The position numbers and the translations under genes are program-made. Below the pieces are notes generated by a model. That model had not been told where the DNA came from. It ran no database searches and worked only from the letters and a program-made list of their open reading frames with translations. This document shows, one piece after another, positions 52,930 to 60,881 of a stretch of 64,000 nucleotides of DNA. The DNA comes from Micromonospora radicis. GTDB lineage: Bacteria; Actinomycetota; Actinomycetes; Mycobacteriales; Micromonosporaceae. Within the stretch, counting starts at the first letter, position 1, and the number at the start of each line of letters is the position of its first letter. The stretch covers positions 33,488-97,487 of the forward strand of contig NZ_QXEC01000021.1 of NCBI RefSeq assembly GCF_003583405.1, read 5' to 3'.

Positions 52930-54924
52930 TCAGTCCTCGTCGGACTTGGCCCCGCTCATGCCGGAGGCGATCAGCTCCATCACCGACGAGTCCTGCAACG
53001 TGGTCACGTCACCCAACGAACGGTTCTCCGCGACGTCCCGCAGCAACCGCCGCATGATCTTGCCGGATCGGGTCTTCGGCAACTCCGCCACCAGCATGAT
53101 CTGCCGGGGCTTGGCGATCGGACCGAGCGTCTTCGCCACGTGGTTGCGCAGGTCGGCGATGAGCTGCTCACCGGCCGCTCCGGCGGTGTCGACACTGCCC
53201 CGGGGGATGGCGAACGCGACGATCGCCTGCCCGGTCGTCGGATCGGTGGCGCCGACCACTGCGGCCTCGGCCACCGACGGGTGCGAGACCAGCGCCGACT
53301 CCACCTCGGTGGTGGAGATGTTGTGCCCGGACACCAGCATGACGTCGTCGACCCGACCGAGCAGCCAGATGTGCCCGTCGTCGTCCTTCTTCGCCCCGTC
53401 ACCGGCGAAGTAGACCCACTCGGCGCCCGCGTCGCCGCCGGCACCCGCGCCGAACCGGGACCAGTACGTCTCGATGAACCGGTTGTCGTCACCCCAGATG
53501 GTGCGCAGCATCGACGGCCACGGCTCGCGCAGCACCAGGTAGCCGCCGCCACCGTCGGGCACCGACTGGCCCTGGTCGTCGACCACGTCGGCGCTGATGC
53601 CCGGCAGCGGGGTCATCGCCGAACCCGGCTTGGCGGCCGTCACCCCCGGCAGCGGCGAGATCATCATGCTGCCCGTCTCGGTCTGCCACCAGGTGTCCAC
53701 GATCGGCAACTCGCCCCGACCGACGTGCTGCCGGTACCACATCCACGCCTCGGGGTTGATCGGCTCGCCCACGCTGCCGAGCAGCCGCAGGCTGGCCAGG
53801 CTGTACTCGGCGGGGATCTCCTCACCCCACTTCATCATTGTGCGGATCAGCGTCGGAGCGGTGTAGAGGATGGTCACCCGGTACCGGTCGACGATCTCCC
53901 AGAACCGGCCCTTGTGCGGGGTGTCCGGGGTGCCCTCGTACATCACCTGGCTGACCCCGTTGGAGAGCGGGCCGTACACGATGTAGGAGTGGCCGGTCAC
54001 CCAGCCGATGTCCGCGGTGCACCAGTAGACGTCGCTGTCCGGCTTGAGGTCGAAGACCGCGTGCGAGGTGTACGACGCCTGGGTCAGGTAGCCGCCGGTG
54101 GTGTGCAGGATGCCCTTCGGGCGGGCCGTGGTGCCGCTGGTGTAGAGGATGAACAGCGGGTGCTCGGCGTCGAACGCCTCGGCGGTGTGCTCGGTCGACG
54201 CCTGCTCCACCGTCTCGTGCCACCAGTGGTCCCGCTCCGACCAGCCGACCTGCTCGCCGGTACGCCGGACCACCAGGACGTGCTCCACCGACGGGCAGTT
54301 CGCCACCGCCTCGTCCACGGTCGGCTTGAGCGCCGACGGCTTGCCCCGCCGGTAGCCACCATCGGCGGTGATCACGACCTTGGCCGTGGCGTCCTGGATC
54401 CGGTTGGTCAACGACTCGGCGGAGAAGCCACCGAAGACCACGCTGTGCGTGGCGCCGATCCGCGCGCAGGCCAGCATCGCGACCGCCGCCTCCGGGATCA
54501 TCGGCAGGTAGATCGCCACCCGGTCGCCGGCCACCACGCCCAGGTCGGTGAGCGCGTTCGCCGCCTGGCAGGTCATCCGGTGCAGGTCGGCGTAGGTGAT
54601 GGTCCGGGTGTCGCCCGGCTCACCCTCCCAGTGGATCGCCACCCTGTCGCCCCGGCCCGCCTCCACATGCCGGTCCAGACAGTTGTACGCCACGTTCAGC
54701 TGCCCGCCGACGAACCACTTCGCGAACGGCGGATTCGACCAGTCCAGCACCTGGTCCCACTGCTTCGCCCAGGTCAGGCGCCCGGCCTGGCGCTCCCAGA
54801 AGGCCAGCCGGTCGGTCGCGGCCTCGGCGTACGCGTCCGCGGTGACGTTGGCGGCGGCGGCGAGGTCGGCCGGCGGCGGGAACTGGCGCGTCTCGTTCAG
54901 CAGGTTTGCCAATGCCTCGCTCAT
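52930..54924 (-). CDS. acsA: Acetyl-CoA synthetase
   Basis: 664 aa, the full AMP-forming enzyme that activates acetate with ATP and CoA. FILYTSGTTARPKGILHTTGG is the nucleotide loop, DTWWQTETGS the A5 motif, YFAGDGAKKDDDGHIWLLGRVDD the hinge region, and TRSGKIMRR carries the Lys normally controlled by acetylation. Unlike most Acs proteins in other phyla, the loop has TAR in place of TGK, as in many actinobacteria. The ATG overlaps the stop of a 27-codon leader frame, and its GGAG ribosome-binding site lies inside a hairpin. Confidence 0.94.
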   Translation of the reverse strand: MSEALANLLNETRQFPPPADLAAAANVTADAYAEAATDRLAFWERQAGRLTWAKQWDQVLDWSNPPFAKWFVGGQLNVAYNCLDRHVEAGRGDRVAIHWEGEPGDTRTITYADLHRMTCQAANALTDLGVVAGDRVAIYLPMIPEAAVAMLACARIGATHSVVFGGFSAESLTNRIQDATAKVVITADGGYRRGKPSALKPTVDEAVANCPSVEHVLVVRRTGEQVGWSERDHWWHETVEQASTEHTAEAFDAEHPLFILYTSGTTARPKGILHTTGGYLTQASYTSHAVFDLKPDSDVYWCTADIGWVTGHSYIVYGPLSNGVSQVMYEGTPDTPHKGRFWEIVDRYRVTILYTAPTLIRTMMKWGEEIPAEYSLASLRLLGSVGEPINPEAWMWYRQHVGRGELPIVDTWWQTETGSMMISPLPGVTAAKPGSAMTPLPGISADVVDDQGQSVPDGGGGYLVLREPWPSMLRTIWGDDNRFIETYWSRFGAGAGGDAGAEWVYFAGDGAKKDDDGHIWLLGRVDDVMLVSGHNISTTEVESALVSHPSVAEAAVVGATDPTTGQAIVAFAIPRGSVDTAGAAGEQLIADLRNHVAKTLGPIAKPRQIMLVAELPKTRSGKIMRRLLRDVAENRSLGDVTTLQDSSVMELIASGMSGAKSDED

Positions 54925-55004
54925 GCCGGCACTCCGCTTCGCTCCGTGCCGTCATGAGGCACCACCGCGCCGAGTTGATGATTCGCTCGCTGCCGCTCGC
55001 TCAT
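54921..55004 (-). repeat. 27-codon leader micro-ORF with a dispersed-repeat sequence, upstream of acsA
   Basis: ATG 55004 has a GAGGAG site about 8 nt upstream. The peptide begins MSERQRANHQLGAVVPHDGT, and its TGA overlaps the acsA ATG (ATGA). The DNA is made of two repeat-like pieces: GAGCGAGCGGCAGCGAGCGA and a hairpin at 54927-54951 (CGGCAC...GTGCCG) that holds the acsA ribosome-binding site. A ribosome finishing the micro-ORF would open the hairpin and could restart on acsA. Confidence 0.6.
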
Positions 55005-55326
55005 GCGGTGACTCCTCGTCGTTCGGGTGACCTGCGTCTCTCCGGGGCAGGTTAACCGGGGCGGACGAGCTAGGCGACCGCGCCCACCCACCCCCGTCGC
55101 CCAACGGCCGCTCCCACGCGCCGAGGTGTAGGGAAGGGCAACTTCTCAACGCCTGCGGCAGGCAGAGGCCACTTGTTGACGCCCGCCGATCACTGGCGGT
55201 CAGCGCCGCGCCGATCGTCCGGGGGCCAGTGCCGCGCCGATCGTCGGCGCAGGGCGGCGGGTGTCCCCCGTCGCGTTGCCGGTGACTCCGGCGACGCCCC
55301 GCCGACCGGGTCGCTAGCGTTACCGG
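55005..55326. other. Intergenic region acsA / Fic-like gene
   Basis: This 322-bp gap contains a 19-bp direct repeat, CAGCGCCGCGCCGATCGTC at 55201-55219 and CAGTGCCGCGCCGATCGTC at 55227-55245 (26-bp step, one difference). TAGCGT at 55315-55320 is the -10 of the next gene. No RNA gene or further coding frame is evident. Confidence 0.5.
55315..55320 (+). promoter_or_regulatory. -10 element of the Fic-like gene, probably leaderless
   Basis: TAGCGT lies 6 nt before GTG 55327, with no ribosome-binding site between. Confidence 0.5.
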
Positions 55327-56073
55327 GTGACCGTCGACCCGCTCGCACCGCTGCTCGCGCTCGCCGACATCGCCGAGGCCGTCGAGCAGGCCCGTACCCG
55401 CTTCGACCGGACCCTCGGTCACCGCGCCCTACGCCGGCACGGCGGGCAGGTCGCCGCCGAGGTCAGCCTGCGGTCCGCGGTGGCCAGCGCCGCCCTGGAA
55501 GGGCGGGCACACGAGCGGGAGGCGGTTCGCGCCGGCACGATCACCGACCCGGTGCTCCAGGGCGCGCTCCGGGTCGCCGGGGCGCTGCCCAGCCTCAGCG
55601 ACCGCTGGCCGAGGGCGCCCCGGCAGGTGCTGGCGCGGCTGCACGTACTCGCCGCCCGGGACGACGTCGACCAGACCGAGTTGGGCCGCCCGGTCGAGGA
55701 CCCGGTGGTGGCCGCCCGCCTGGACGGGCTGGCCGGACTGGTCGCCGGCGGTACCCGAGTGCCCCCGCTGGTGCTGGCCGCCGTCGTACACGGGGAACTG
55801 CTGAACCTGCGGCCGTTCGCCGGACCCTCCGCGGTGGTGGCCCGGGGCGCCGCTCGCCTGGTGCTGTTGTCCAGCGGGTTCGATCCGCGTGGCCTGCTCG
55901 CCGTCGACGTCGGCCACCGCGCACGCGAGCCGGAGTACGTCGGCGCGGCCGGCGCCTTTGCCACGGGCACGCCGGACGGGCTGCGCTCCTGGCTGCGCCA
56001 CTACATGTCGGCCGTCGAGGTGGCAGCCGACCAGCTAACTGAGATCGGCGACGAGGTGTTGGCCGCTGACTGA
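55327..56073 (+). CDS. Fic-fold-like protein with a degraded catalytic motif
   Basis: 248 aa, helical, no signal peptide. AAVVHGELLNLRPFAGPSAVVARGAARLVL (about 153-182) lies where Fic/Doc proteins have HxFxxIHPFxDGNGRxxR. The Pro-Phe and the final Arg remain, but the catalytic His is Arg and the GNG loop is Pro-Ser. SAAVASAALEG (about 56-66) could match the upstream inhibitory-helix region. Activity as an AMP-transferase is therefore unlikely. Such proteins recur near tad and acs genes in actinobacteria, often called oxidoreductase without reason. The fold assignment is inference from motif placement. Confidence 0.55.
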   Translation: MTVDPLAPLLALADIAEAVEQARTRFDRTLGHRALRRHGGQVAAEVSLRSAVASAALEGRAHEREAVRAGTITDPVLQGALRVAGALPSLSDRWPRAPRQVLARLHVLAARDDVDQTELGRPVEDPVVAARLDGLAGLVAGGTRVPPLVLAAVVHGELLNLRPFAGPSAVVARGAARLVLLSSGFDPRGLLAVDVGHRAREPEYVGAAGAFATGTPDGLRSWLRHYMSAVEVAADQLTEIGDEVLAAD

Positions 56074-56202
56074 GGCCGCGCCCTCCCGGTGGCGCCGCCG
56101 TACCTCCCGGTGGCGCCGTACCCCTCGGAGGGCGAGTCAGCCCCGTCCCGCCAGCTCAGCCCGTCGCCGGCAGCTCCGGCTGCCGAGGTCCGGTGCCGGT
56201 GG

Positions 56203-57009
56203 TCAGGCCGAGGTAGCGCTGGCGCGGGTGCGCCGGTGCCGGCCGTACCAGGCGATGCCGATCGCGACCCCGACACCCACGCCCAGCGCGGCGGCGGCCA
56301 CCGGCACGGCCGGCCGTTCCCGCAGCCGCCGGCCCAGCGGGATCGGGTGCCGGAACTCCAGCACCGGCCAGGCGTTCTCCACCGCCAACTTGCGCAGCTG
56401 GCGGTCCGGGTTGACCACCGTCGGATGGCCCACGCACTCCAACAGCGGCCGATCGCTGTACGAGTCGGAGTAGGCGTACGAGTGGGCCAGGTCGTACCCG
56501 CGCTCGGTGGCCAGTTCACTGACCGCCTCGACCTTGCTCGGCCCGGCCGCGTAGAACTCGACCTCGCCGCTGTAGCGGCCGTCCACCACCCCCATCCGGG
56601 TGGCGATCACGTCCGTGACCCCGAGCAGCGCGCCGATCGGACGCACCATCTCCTCGCCGGAGGCGGACACCAGGACCACGTCCCGGCCCGCGGCCTGGTG
56701 CTCCTCGATCAGGGCCGCTGCCTCGGCGTACACGTAAGGGTTGATCAGCTCGTGCAGCGTCTCGGCGACGATCTGGCGGACCTGCTCCACCTGCCAGCCC
56801 TTGCACAGTGTGGCGAGATAGTCACGGGTGCGCGCCATGGTCTGCTCGTCGGTGCCGCCCAGCCGGAACATCAGCTGCGCGTACGCCGACTTGACCACGT
56901 CACGTCGAGTGATCAGACCGTCCCGGTAGAACGGCCGACCGAACGCCAAGGCGCTCGACTTGGCGATGACGGTCTTGTCGAGATCGAAGAAAGCGGCACT
57001 TCGGCCCAC
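56203..57009 (-). CDS. HAD-IB phosphatase, SerB-like, membrane-anchored
   Basis: 268 aa. The four HAD motifs are FFDLDKTVIA (DxDxT), VLVSASGE, GPSK, and YSDSYSDRPLLE. A hydrophobic C-terminal segment (VAAAALGVGVGVAIGIAWYG) followed by Arg residues anchors it. Probably hydrolyses a phospholipid or phosphoserine-like substrate on the inner face. The mycobacterial Rv3661 sits beside 6C RNA and ssd in the same order as here. The GTG start lies 8 nt after TAGACT, so the leader is at most a base or two. Confidence 0.87.
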   Translation of the reverse strand: MGRSAAFFDLDKTVIAKSSALAFGRPFYRDGLITRRDVVKSAYAQLMFRLGGTDEQTMARTRDYLATLCKGWQVEQVRQIVAETLHELINPYVYAEAAALIEEHQAAGRDVVLVSASGEEMVRPIGALLGVTDVIATRMGVVDGRYSGEVEFYAAGPSKVEAVSELATERGYDLAHSYAYSDSYSDRPLLECVGHPTVVNPDRQLRKLAVENAWPVLEFRHPIPLGRRLRERPAVPVAAAALGVGVGVAIGIAWYGRHRRTRASATSA

Positions 57010-57105
57010 GGCGCGAAAGTCTAGCCCGATGGTCTATCGTCGGCGGGTGCCCGGGGGCCGAACACCGCTCGGACCTGCGGGGCGGCCCTCATCGCGCCTG
57101 CGAAG

Positions 57106-57121
57106 AGTGACCGCAGTCACA
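57106..57121. promoter_or_regulatory. CRP/GlxR-like operator between the HAD gene and 6C RNA
   Basis: AGTGA-CCGCAG-TCACA matches TGTGA-N6-TCACA at 9 of 10 fixed positions. It lies 97 bp upstream of the HAD gene (minus) and about 160 bp upstream of the 6C hairpins (plus), so either could be its target. Confidence 0.5.
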
Positions 57122-57267
57122 CTCTGCGAACAGGATTTCGCGGGGAGTGGAGGTTACACCACTCGACGTACACAGGTCCGCTCAGGCAGACTTGTCCGCA
57201 AGACGAGTTTTCATCTCTCGTACAACCGGCAGACTCTCGGCGGTTGCACCCCCCGTGACCGCTGAGC

Positions 57268-57333
57268 AGGTTCGGCTCGACCCCCCCGGAGCCGAACCTC
57301 CGACGACCCCCGTCTCCCCCCGACGGGGGTCGT
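57268..57333 (+). ncRNA. 6C RNA
   Basis: Two adjacent perfect hairpins with C-rich loops: AGGTTCGGCTC / GAGCCGAACCT (57268-57299) around seven C, and ACGACCCCCGTC / GACGGGGGTCGT (57303-57333) around TCCCCCC. Two stems each exposing at least six C is the definition of the actinobacterial 6C RNA; the mycobacterial one (B11) lies between ssd and a SerB-like gene, exactly as here. It is thought to regulate mRNAs by C-loop to G-rich leader pairing. The span given is only the two hairpins; the true 5' end is upstream and not determined. The rest of the 376-bp gap holds no other feature apart from the CRP-like site. Confidence 0.85.
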
Positions 57334-57385
57334 CCCTTTGTGCCGTGAACGCTGCACCCTCGGCGCAGCCCGGAACACGCCACGC

Positions 57386-58330
57386 TCAGCGGATGATCGC
57401 CCGGCCGGGGCTGCGGGTGGGCTCGAAGCAGACCAGCGCCCATCCCCGGCGGTCGGTCACCACCCACGGATGGCCGACGTACGTGTGTTGCCGGTAGGAC
57501 GCACCCGGCGGCAGTACCGCGTACTGCCGCCGCTGGCCGTGGTGGTTGAGCCAGTAGACGATCACGGTGCGGGACCGGAGGTTGACGAACTCGATGCTGG
57601 TCTCCGGGCCGCCGCTCACCGACCGCAGGCCGCGTTCCCGTGATCCTGGCAGTGGCGTCAGGTCCTGCACGGCTGGTGGGCGGCTCGGAGTCGGCCGACT
57701 CGTCGTCGTCCCACTCGGGCTGGGGTCCGCCGTGGTCGGTCGGGCGCTCGGCGTAGCCGGTCGGGTGCTCGGCGCCCCGGTGTTGCCGGCGGTCGCGGTC
57801 CGGGTCGGCGTGGGCGCGGACGGCAGGCGGGTCGCTGCCGATGCCTGGCCGGGGGCCAGCGGTCGGGTGGACGAGACCCCCGCCACGGAGGACGAGGGTG
57901 CCACCGATCCGTCGGGCAGCGGCTCGTTCGGGCCCGATGGCCAGCCCACGGACGGTGGGCCGATCCAGCCGGCCGGCCCGTCCGGCGCGGCGGTCGGCGG
58001 CGGTGCGGTCGCGGGCCAGAACGCGGTGAGCATGACGCCGAGTACGGCGGCGCCGACGCCGGCCAGCATCAGCCGGTGCGAGGTGCGTCCCGCGGCGTGG
58101 TGCGCCAGCTCTAGGGATTCGACGACCGGTGTGTGTACGGGTGGTGGTGTCGTCTGCGACGCGTCGGTGGGGACGGTCGGGGCCGCCGGTAGTGCCCGCC
58201 GGACCGGTTGTGCCGGCAGCGCCGGCCGGCTCGGCGGCATGGCGTTCGGATGTGGGGAGTCGGGCAGCCATGGACCGATCCGAAGTCGTGGCTGCACGCG
58301 GGCAGGGTCGTGATCTGGCGACTGCTTCAT
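57386..58330 (-). CDS. Membrane protein with a C-terminal von Hippel-Lindau-type beta domain
   Basis: 314 aa. An N-terminal Pro/Arg-rich cytoplasmic part, one membrane helix (85-106), a long Thr/Pro/Ser-rich stalk (107-235) and a C-terminal domain (about 240-310) aligning with the human VHL beta domain: VYWLNHHGQRRQYAVLPPGA, then RQHTYVGHPWVVTD. The five residues that hold hydroxyproline in VHL (W88, Y98, S111, H115, W117) match W260, Y270, T283, H287 and W289 with identical spacing. The domain should be outside the cell. No partner is known. Located between 6C RNA and the tad genes, divergent from ssd. Confidence 0.75.
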   Translation of the reverse strand: MKQSPDHDPARVQPRLRIGPWLPDSPHPNAMPPSRPALPAQPVRRALPAAPTVPTDASQTTPPPVHTPVVESLELAHHAAGRTSHRLMLAGVGAAVLGVMLTAFWPATAPPPTAAPDGPAGWIGPPSVGWPSGPNEPLPDGSVAPSSSVAGVSSTRPLAPGQASAATRLPSAPTPTRTATAGNTGAPSTRPATPSARPTTADPSPSGTTTSRPTPSRPPAVQDLTPLPGSRERGLRSVSGGPETSIEFVNLRSRTVIVYWLNHHGQRRQYAVLPPGASYRQHTYVGHPWVVTDRRGWALVCFEPTRSPGRAIIR

Positions 58331-58590
58331 GACCTCGATCCGGCGGGAAATGCCGTTCAGCCGACGGCACAGGAGGTCGATTATGCGTGGTACGCGTCAC
58401 TTCCCGCCATGGGCCCGGCTGGCCAAAGTGGACGGACGAGGCGACCCGCGCGCATAGCAGATCAACGAGCGTTGTGGGAGTTTTCCACAGAAGGGCTGGT
58501 CGTCCACAGGGCGGCCGGTCGGGGCGGCAGCCGACGCGGTCGCGGGGGCAGGGTTCGGCGCAGTGAAACCCCCGACCGTTGGAGGCCGCG
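58331..58590. other. Divergent intergenic region, VHL-like gene / ssd
   Basis: This 260-bp gap holds both promoters. TGTGG-GAGTTTT-CCACA at 58473-58489 is a 17-bp interrupted palindrome whose right half resembles a DnaA box; on its own it is more likely an operator or chance. An open frame crosses the gap but has no family resemblance. Confidence 0.35.
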
Positions 58591-59688
58591 ATGCCATCCC
58601 GTACCTCCGTTCCGTCACACCGACGACCACCGTTGGTAGTCACCGCCGACGGTGAGCTGCTCGACGACCTGCTCCGGCTGGCCGCCGCCGGCAGCGTCGA
58701 GGTCGAGGTCGCCGCCGACCCGGCCGCCGCCCGTACCCGTTGGCAGCCCGCACCGCTGGTGGTCGTCGGCAGCGACCAGGCACAGCCCTGTCTCCGAGCC
58801 CGGCTGCCGCGGCGCCCCCGCCTGATCCTGGTGGGCCGCCTCGGCGACGTCGAGTCCGGGTGGCAGATGGCCGACCTGCTCGGCGCCGAACATGTGGCGG
58901 TGCTACCGGCGGCCGAGCCGTGGCTGGTGGACCGGTTCGCCGAGTGCGGGGTCGACGGGGCGGCGACGGCCCGGGTCGTCGCGGTGTTGGGTGGTCGGGG
59001 CGGTGCCGGAGCCAGCATTCTGGCCGGCGGGCTCGCGGTCACCGCCACCCGCGCCCGGCTGCGCACCCTCCTGCTCGACGCCGACCCGCTCGGGGGTGGG
59101 CTCGACCTGGTGCTCGGCTGGGAGCAACTGGAAGGGCTGCGCTGGCCGGCACTGACCGGAGCCGACGGGCGGGTGGACGCACCGGCACTGGTGCAGGCGC
59201 TACCCAGTCGCGGTGACCTGGTGGTCCTCTCCTGGGATCGGGGCGACCTGCTCGCGGTACCCGCCGAGGCGATGGCGGCGACCCTGGACGCGGCCCGACG
59301 CGGCCGCGACTTCGTGGTGGTCGACCTGCCCCGGCAACTCGACGACGCGGCCGTGACCGCCCTCCAGGCGGCCGACCGGGCCTTCGTGGTGGTACCGGCC
59401 GAGCTGCGGGCGACCGCCGCCGCGGCCCGGGTGGTCGCCGTCGCGGCGCCACACTGCGCACACCTGTCGGTCATCGTTCGTGGCCCGGCTCCCGGGCGGC
59501 TCCGCCCGGCCGAGGTGGCCAGGGCGCTCGGGCTACCCCTGGCCGGCAGCCTGCGTCCCGAGCCGGGGCTCTGCCGTGGGCTGGAACGGGGCGAGGCCCC
59601 GGCGGCCGACGGGCGCGGCCCGCTGGCGGAACTCTGCCGACGGATCGTCGCCGACCTGACCGGTCAGCCCGTGGCGGGTGTGGCGTGA
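58591..59688 (+). CDS. ssd: CpaE/Ssd-like septum-site or pilus-locus P-loop protein
   Basis: 365 aa MinD/ParA-type protein. The nucleotide loop is VLGGRGGAGASILAGGLA (about 134-151), a deviant Walker A lacking the usual Lys-Thr at the second position; DADPLGGGLDLVLG and FVVVDLPRQLDD follow, as in CpaE and mycobacterial Ssd (Rv3660c). An N-terminal receiver-like domain lies before. It likely positions the tad machine or affects septation. TTGGAGG is 7 nt before the ATG. It starts the tad operon; its stop overlaps tadA (GTGA). Confidence 0.8.
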   Translation: MPSRTSVPSHRRPPLVVTADGELLDDLLRLAAAGSVEVEVAADPAAARTRWQPAPLVVVGSDQAQPCLRARLPRRPRLILVGRLGDVESGWQMADLLGAEHVAVLPAAEPWLVDRFAECGVDGAATARVVAVLGGRGGAGASILAGGLAVTATRARLRTLLLDADPLGGGLDLVLGWEQLEGLRWPALTGADGRVDAPALVQALPSRGDLVVLSWDRGDLLAVPAEAMAATLDAARRGRDFVVVDLPRQLDDAAVTALQAADRAFVVVPAELRATAAAARVVAVAAPHCAHLSVIVRGPAPGRLRPAEVARALGLPLAGSLRPEPGLCRGLERGEAPAADGRGPLAELCRRIVADLTGQPVAGVA

Positions 59689-60881
59689 CCGGCGAGACAC
59701 TCGCGGCCCGCGTCCGACAGCGGATCGCCGCGGCCGCCACACCGGTGACTCCGGCCGCGATCGTCACCGCGGTACGCGCCGAGGCCGACGCCGCCGTGCT
59801 GGGGGACACCGCGCTGTTACGGATGGCCGACCGGGTGCGTGCCGACCTGGTCGGTGCCGGCCCCCTCGCCCCGTTGCTCGCCGACCCGGACGTCACCGAC
59901 GTGCTGGTCAACGGCGTCCGGGTGTGGGTCGATCGCGGGCAGGGGCTGCACCTGGTTCCGGTGCCGATGGGCACCGTGGACGACGTCCGCCGGCTGGCCC
60001 AGCGGCTCACCGCCGGTGCCGGTCGCCGGCTGGACGACGGCTCGCCCTGTGCGGATGCCCGGCTGGCCGACGGAACCAGGCTCCACGCCGTGCTACCACC
60101 GGTGGCGACCGATGGCCCCTACCTGTCGCTGCGGACCTTCCGGCAGCGTCCGTTCACCCTGGACGAACTGGTCGAGCAGGGGGCCGTGGCCCGTTCGATC
60201 GCGCCGGTGCTCGCCGCAGTGGTGGCGGCCCGGCTCGCGTACCTGGTGATCGGGGGCACCGGCTCCGGAAAGACGACCCTGTTGAACACCCTGCTCGGGT
60301 TGGTGCCGGCGACCGAACGAATCGTGCTGGTCGAGGACGCCGCCGAGTTGCGTCCGGTGCACCCGCACGTGGTGGGCCTGCAGGCCCGTACGGCGAACGT
60401 GGAGGGCACCGGTGCGATCGGGCTCAGTGAGCTGGTCCGGCAGGCGCTGCGGATGCGGCCCGACCGGTTGGTGGTCGGCGAATGCCGCGGTGGCGAGGTG
60501 GTGGATCTCCTGGCCGCACTGAACACGGGTCACGACGGCGGCGCCGGGACGCTGCACGCCAACGCCCCGGCGGACGTACCGGCCCGCCTGGAGGCGTTGG
60601 GCCTGCTCGGTGGGCTGCCACGGCCGGCGTTGCACGCTCAGGTGGCGGCCGCCCTCCAGGTGGTGTTCCAGATTCGGCGTACGCCGCGGGGGCGGATGCT
60701 GGAGTCGGTTTGCCTGCTGCTGCCGCAGGCGCCGGAACGGCTGATCACGGCGGTCCCAGCATGGGTCCGGGGTCGTGGCCTCGGCCCGGCGGCAGGGGCC
60801 CTCGGCACCATGATCCGCAGTCGGGACGTGCCGGTGCCGTCGATCCTCGTCGAGCCGGCCAAACCGGGGAGCCCGGCATGA
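59685..60881 (+). CDS. tadA: TadA/CpaF secretion ATPase
   Basis: 398 aa hexameric ATPase of the tad (Flp) pilus. GGTGSGKTTLLNTLLGL is Walker A (near 188), MRPDRLVVGECRGGEVVDLLAALNTGHDGGAGTLHAN contains Walker B and the His box. Length is typical. Overlaps ssd upstream and tadB downstream (both NTGA). Confidence 0.93.
   Translation: MTGETLAARVRQRIAAAATPVTPAAIVTAVRAEADAAVLGDTALLRMADRVRADLVGAGPLAPLLADPDVTDVLVNGVRVWVDRGQGLHLVPVPMGTVDDVRRLAQRLTAGAGRRLDDGSPCADARLADGTRLHAVLPPVATDGPYLSLRTFRQRPFTLDELVEQGAVARSIAPVLAAVVAARLAYLVIGGTGSGKTTLLNTLLGLVPATERIVLVEDAAELRPVHPHVVGLQARTANVEGTGAIGLSELVRQALRMRPDRLVVGECRGGEVVDLLAALNTGHDGGAGTLHANAPADVPARLEALGLLGGLPRPALHAQVAAALQVVFQIRRTPRGRMLESVCLLLPQAPERLITAVPAWVRGRGLGPAAGALGTMIRSRDVPVPSILVEPAKPGSPA

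Noticed and set aside
58481..58489. DnaA-box-like TTTTCCACA
   Set aside because: A single imperfect box in a promoter region with no cluster, no dnaA/dnaN neighbours and no A+T-rich unwinding element.
58208..58639. A plus-strand open frame across the VHL/ssd gap
   Set aside because: No ribosome-binding site, no family resemblance, and it overlaps both the VHL-like gene start and ssd.
57117..59474. A 785-codon open frame on the minus strand across the VHL-like gene and ssd
   Set aside because: Low-complexity Arg/Ser/Pro translation in the wrong frame over two well-supported genes and the 6C RNA.
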